A DNA stretch of 7,815 nucleotides, taken from a bacterium (lineage in GTDB: Bacteria; Bacteroidota; Bacteroidia; Cytophagales; Thermonemataceae). Location of the stretch: the NCBI GenBank assembly GCA_025362415.1, contig JANYGM010000492.1:1-7815 (forward strand), given 5' to 3'. The notes below the pieces were generated by a model. The model was not told the DNA's origin, made no database searches, and was given only the letters and a program-made list of their open reading frames with translations. The position numbers were made by a program, and so were the translations under genes. This document shows, piece after piece, positions 4,609 to 7,815 of the stretch (position 1 is its first letter; each line of letters opens with the position of its first letter).

Positions 4609-6810
4609 TTATTTTGCAACCACAACTTTCTTGATAATTTCTGTCATTCCAATAGCTATTTCTAAGGCAATTTTTATCTCATCAATAGTCATTACTCTTG
4701 TATCTTTGAAAATAATAATACGGCTTTCACGGGAGCGCACAGTAAAACCAGCACTTACATATTTCTCAAAAAACGTAATCAAATCAGCAGTAAACAGTTT
4801 TCTAACATCTTCTTCCTCCACACTTGTCAGCAAATACGCATCAGAAAAAACTTTGAATCCATCAAAATTGATATCTTTGTAACCCAATGCTTGCGAAATT
4901 TTGTCTAGTGCTACTTCTTTCTCCAAAACAAAAGAAGGCAAATGGTGATGTATGTTAGTGATAGCTACCACACCCATTTTGTAGCTATTTCCAGCCAAGC
5001 TAATGGTTTCTTTGATATTCATTTCTGAATATTCAAAACGAGTGTCATCAATAGTTTTTATCAGCCTATTCTCTCTGGTACGTATTTTTTTACCTTGAAA
5101 ATATCTAAAATCTAAAAATTTGAAACTATCATAAATAGCCAAAGGCTTGAAACCCATATCACTAATATCTGCAAACTCTTGTAAAGTAGTCTGACGAGCA
5201 TCTAAAGCAACCGTTTTTTGTTTTTCTTTGTATGTGGCATCATACACACGCATAGCAAGAGGATGGTCAGAAATAGGGTTTTGATGCTCCATTCCTTGTA
5301 TTTCAACAGAACTACCCCCTTTGTAGTGGTCGTGTTCAAAGTGATGCAGATTTTCCATAAAAGTATGGTCAATGAGTTTTACATCATTAAAATCAAGAAT
5401 AAGATGTTTGTTTTTGGGCATCTTATCCAAATGTGCTTTTATACCCAAATAATTACTGAAAATAGCTGCATCTTTGATTTTGAGGCGTATATTGTCGTGT
5501 TCTTCTGTAATTTCTACATTTGCCTTAAACATAGCTTTTAGAGAAACGCCAAAGAAAATTTCTACTGCAAATTTTGCTACAATCCCTGCAAAAACCCCCA
5601 ACAGAAGGTCTGTAGCAAGTGTTACGATAAGTGTAGTAAGGAAAATAACTAATTGTTCTTTGCCTATTTCGTAAGTATGAATAAACTCTTTTGGAGATGC
5701 CAAACGGTATGCCACTGCAATAAGCATAGCTGCAAGCGCAGAAACAGGTATCAAAATAATTACTTTTGCCAAAAACAAAATAAAAATTAAAAGAGCCAAG
5801 CCGTGAAAAAAGTTTGCCCAGCGTGTTTTTGCACCATTAGCCACATTTGCAGAACTACGAGCCACTTCCGCAATCATAGGAGAAGCACCAATAAAAGCTG
5901 CCAAAGTATTCCCAAGTCCCACAGCAACCAAATCTTTATTCATATCTGATTTGCGCTGAAAAGGGTCAAGCCCATCAATGGCTTTGACTGTCAAAAGAGA
6001 TTCAATACTACCAATAAGGGCAAACATAGCAATAAATTTGATACTTGCAAGACTGGTAATCTCTGAAAAATCAGGGAATGCAAAACCTATTTTTTTGATG
6101 TCAAAGGTGATTATTCCCTCAAAAATAGTGGTAGGAATGTTTACCAAAAACTTTTTATCAAGGACAAAAACCATTCCCAAAGGTATTGCAACAAGCAAAA
6201 CTATCATTGGTGCAGGAATTTTTTTGATAAGTTTATTTTTGATGTAAGGCATACCAAAAATAATAATAAGCCCCAAAATACCAATCAGGGCAACTTCCCA
6301 TTTGGCATTTGCAATGCTATTAGGAATTTCTGCAAGTAGTGCAAATGGCTCTGTTGCGGTAGGTTTTACACCCAAAAGTGGGTGAATTTGTTTAGAGAAA
6401 ATTATCACACCAATAGCTGCCAGCATACCGTGAACCACAGAAATAGGAAAGAAATCACCCAATTTGCCTATTTTTATCAGTCCAAAAATTACCTGAATAA
6501 TGCTCGCCACCACCATAACAGCAAGGGCTTTTTCGTAGCCAAGTTCTGTAGATGCACCCAAAACAATGGCAATTAGCCCTGCGGCAGGTCCTTTTATGGT
6601 AAGTTTGCTACCACTCAAAATAGACACAAGCATTCCACCAATAATAGCCGTAAAAACACCTGTAATAGGCGGAAATTTGCCTGCCGTTGCAATACCTAAG
6701 CACAATGGAAGTGCCAGAAATGATACCAAAATGCCTGATGTAAGGTCATCTTTCCAATTTTCTTTAAGCCCAGAAATTCCATCTAATGGGGCGTGTTTGT
6801 TGTTTGACAT
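4609..6810 (-). CDS. SulP family anion transporter with STAS and extra C-terminal domain
   Basis: This 733-residue protein is a SulP/SLC26-type permease. Residues 1-425 form the membrane core: FLALPLCLGIATAG (31-44) in the first helix, SGSKLTIKGPAAG (66-78) in the third, and the conserved run GSIESLLTV (267-275) to ASPMIAEVARSSANVANGAKTR (309-330). A STAS domain follows (about 432-525; LILDFNDVKLIDHTF at 470-484 is its core strand and helix), unusually rich in His at 489-495. Bacterial SulP proteins usually end near here at 500-590 residues; this one continues to 733. The substrate could be sulfate, bicarbonate or another anion and cannot be read from sequence. It follows the NuoB-like gene by 134 bp with no clear terminator between, so the two may share a transcript. 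ATG 6810 is preceded by an A-rich leader without Shine-Dalgarno. Confidence 0.93.
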   Translation of the reverse strand: MSNNKHAPLDGISGLKENWKDDLTSGILVSFLALPLCLGIATAGKFPPITGVFTAIIGGMLVSILSGSKLTIKGPAAGLIAIVLGASTELGYEKALAVMVVASIIQVIFGLIKIGKLGDFFPISVVHGMLAAIGVIIFSKQIHPLLGVKPTATEPFALLAEIPNSIANAKWEVALIGILGLIIIFGMPYIKNKLIKKIPAPMIVLLVAIPLGMVFVLDKKFLVNIPTTIFEGIITFDIKKIGFAFPDFSEITSLASIKFIAMFALIGSIESLLTVKAIDGLDPFQRKSDMNKDLVAVGLGNTLAAFIGASPMIAEVARSSANVANGAKTRWANFFHGLALLIFILFLAKVIILIPVSALAAMLIAVAYRLASPKEFIHTYEIGKEQLVIFLTTLIVTLATDLLLGVFAGIVAKFAVEIFFGVSLKAMFKANVEITEEHDNIRLKIKDAAIFSNYLGIKAHLDKMPKNKHLILDFNDVKLIDHTFMENLHHFEHDHYKGGSSVEIQGMEHQNPISDHPLAMRVYDATYKEKQKTVALDARQTTLQEFADISDMGFKPLAIYDSFKFLDFRYFQGKKIRTRENRLIKTIDDTRFEYSEMNIKETISLAGNSYKMGVVAITNIHHHLPSFVLEKEVALDKISQALGYKDINFDGFKVFSDAYLLTSVEEEDVRKLFTADLITFFEKYVSAGFTVRSRESRIIIFKDTRVMTIDEIKIALEIAIGMTEIIKKVVVAK

Positions 6811-6826
6811 AATTTTATTTATTTTT

Positions 6827-6872
6827 CCCCACGTTTTATGTGGGTTATGATAGTTAAATCCTTTCGGGATTT
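6827..6872 (-). promoter_or_regulatory. Two small hairpins in the SulP leader
   Basis: CCCAC (6828-6832) pairs with GTGGG (6840-6844) across seven bases, and AAATCC (6856-6861) pairs with GGATTT (6867-6872) around tttcg. Both lie within 62 bp upstream of the SulP start. Neither is followed by a T-run on the minus strand, so they look more like leader structures or remnants of small intergenic repeats than terminators. Confidence 0.5.
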
Positions 6873-6903
6873 TGTTTAGAAAAATTATTGATATTGTGTA
6901 TTT

Positions 6904-6938
6904 AATTCACAATTCACAATTCACAATTTAAAATTCAC
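6904..6938. repeat. Heptad tandem repeat (aattcac)x5, one unit degenerate
   Basis: The unit aattcac occurs at 6904, 6911, 6918 and 6932, with a degenerate aatttaa at 6925 keeping the 7-bp period. It sits directly after the stop codon of the NuoB-like gene on the minus strand. Slippage-prone repeats of this type are often variable between strains. Confidence 0.9.
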
Positions 6939-6944
6939 AATTAT

Positions 6945-7709
6945 TTACATTTTCTTAATCAAATCTAAAATACCATTTACAAAGGTAAGTGGGTGAATGG
7001 GGTTTCCTGGAACGTATAAATCAACTTTATATTTATCCAAAAAACTACGGTCAAGGGCAGGACTTCCCTCAAAAATGCCCCCAGAAATGGCATCAGTTCC
7101 TACCAAAACTAATATTTTGGGATTTGGAACAGCATCATAACATATTTGCAGGGCTTCAGCCATATTTGCAGTAATAGGTCCTGTAATCACGACACCATCA
7201 GAATGACGTGGAGAAGCCGTAAAATCTATTCCAAAACGCCCCATATCAAAGTTTGGATTACCTGCTGCGTTTAGTTCCCATTCGTTGGAGTTGTCGCCAC
7301 CTGCCGACACTTGTCTAAGTTTGAGAGAACGCCCAAAAACACGTTTTATCTCTTCTCTAACAATGTTTTGGTCAATAGAAAGTGGATTTTTGTCGCCTTC
7401 TTTGATAATAAGTGCCTCACGAGTGTTGGTGGCTATTCTATAATCTGTAGTAAATTTGACCTTTTTTTCTCCACAAATCTTCTGACATTGATTGCAAAAC
7501 ACACATTTCCCCAAATCAATGCTTGTAGGAAAAGCCTTAAACGCATCAGTTGGACAAGCGTTTTCAGCGTCTATGAGCAGTTTTTCGTCTATTTTTTCTG
7601 TGGAAATAACAGGCAAGCCAATTTTGTAATAAACAGGCAAATTTACCTTTGTAACGTCAGGGATAAATTGTTTTCCGTGATGTTTTAAAATATCTATTTC
7701 GTCAAACAT
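6945..7709 (-). CDS. NuoB/[NiFe]-hydrogenase small-subunit-like protein fused to ferredoxin module, ligands lost
   Basis: This 254-residue protein has two parts. Residues about 45-90 are a ferredoxin-like module: CxxCxxCxxxC at Cys69, 72, 75 and 79, plus an isolated Cys52 in ACPTDAF. The first half of a two-cluster ferredoxin is otherwise lost, so one [4Fe-4S] cluster is expected. Residues 130-254 match the NuoB/hydrogenase small-subunit family (PF01058 type): NPNFDMGRFGIDFTASPRHSD (151-171), TGPITANM (176-183), VGTDAISGG (203-211), VYVPG-type turn at 232-235. The four positions that normally carry the cluster cysteines are Asp139, Asn142, Asp206 and Asn236. The fold is intact, so it is probably a structural subunit of a group 4 hydrogenase-related (Ehr-like) membrane complex and not a decayed gene. 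Partner subunits would be upstream, beyond the window. The ATG at 7709 has no Shine-Dalgarno and abuts a microrepeat. Confidence 0.88.
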   Translation of the reverse strand: MFDEIDILKHHGKQFIPDVTKVNLPVYYKIGLPVISTEKIDEKLLIDAENACPTDAFKAFPTSIDLGKCVFCNQCQKICGEKKVKFTTDYRIATNTREALIIKEGDKNPLSIDQNIVREEIKRVFGRSLKLRQVSAGGDNSNEWELNAAGNPNFDMGRFGIDFTASPRHSDGVVITGPITANMAEALQICYDAVPNPKILVLVGTDAISGGIFEGSPALDRSFLDKYKVDLYVPGNPIHPLTFVNGILDLIKKM

Positions 7710-7718
7710 AGTTTTTTT

Positions 7719-7815
7719 AGTGAAGTAGTGAAATAGTGAGTAGTAAAATAGTGAGTAGTGAAGTAGTGAGTAGTGAAGTAGTGAGTAGTGAAGTAGTGAA
7801 GTAGTGAAGTAGTGA
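7719..7815. repeat. Octad/heptad tandem repeat (agtgaagt / agtgagt)
   Basis: Starting at 7719 the sequence is 12 full units and one partial unit of agtgaagt (8 bp) or agtgagt (7 bp), often alternating to give a 15-bp higher period. Units at 7727 and 7742 carry point changes (agtgaaat, agtaaaat). It runs to the window edge, so its full length is unknown. It begins 10 bp upstream of the NuoB-like start codon, replacing the usual leader. Confidence 0.93.

Noticed and set aside
5218..5541. 107-residue plus-strand open frame
   Set aside because: It is antisense to the STAS region of the SulP gene and has no recognisable features; the SulP frame is continuous and conserved.
6856..6872. Terminator after the NuoB-like gene
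   Set aside because: The stem is only 6 bp and on the minus strand it is followed by aactatc, not a T-run.
7311..7688. 125-residue plus-strand open frame
   Set aside because: It is antisense to the ferredoxin module of the NuoB-like gene, whose CxxCxxCxxxC motif fixes the true coding strand.
7719..7815. CRISPR-like array
   Set aside because: The units are 7-8 bp and contiguous, with no spacers.

Overview
The window is AT-rich DNA from a member of the Bacteroidota, most likely a gliding marine Cytophagales bacterium (Flexibacter/Bernardetia/Microscilla type). This rests on two GldJ-type gliding/type IX secretion lipoproteins, A-rich leaders without Shine-Dalgarno sequences, and short GC-rich hairpin repeats between genes. 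The genus is inference; there is no rRNA or other marker here.

Layout. Positions 1-252 form a near-complete palindrome with 114-bp perfect arms and a 24-nt centre. Each arm holds a smaller hairpin built around the same 32-bp core that sits at the centre of the whole. Two 34-bp direct repeats with GCCCC/GGGGC hairpins follow (297-380). Next is a small plus-strand gene for a basic, signal-peptide-bearing membrane protein of unknown function (404-826). It ends at a strong bidirectional terminator (858-901).

All other genes are on the minus strand, read from right to left. First is a NuoB/[NiFe]-hydrogenase small-subunit-like protein with an N-terminal ferredoxin module, in which all four expected cluster ligands of the NuoB fold are replaced (6945-7709). 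Next is a 733-residue SulP anion transporter with a STAS domain and an extra C-terminal domain (4609-6810, terminator 4555-4581). Last are two GldJ-like lipoproteins in tandem (2847-4226 and 916-2709), separated by their own terminator. Heptad/octad microrepeats flank the NuoB-like gene on both sides (6904-6938 and 7719-7815, the latter running off the window).

How the genes may work together. The two GldJ paralogs would sit at the outer membrane/periplasm in the gliding and type IX secretion machinery; they differ mainly in their C-terminal tails. The NuoB-like protein is probably one subunit of a membrane complex related to complex I and group 4 hydrogenases, whose other subunits would lie upstream beyond the right edge. 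The SulP transporter is the next gene downstream and may be co-transcribed and functionally coupled. The self-similar palindrome and the ligand-less NuoB-like protein next to the extended SulP are the parts most worth pursuing.
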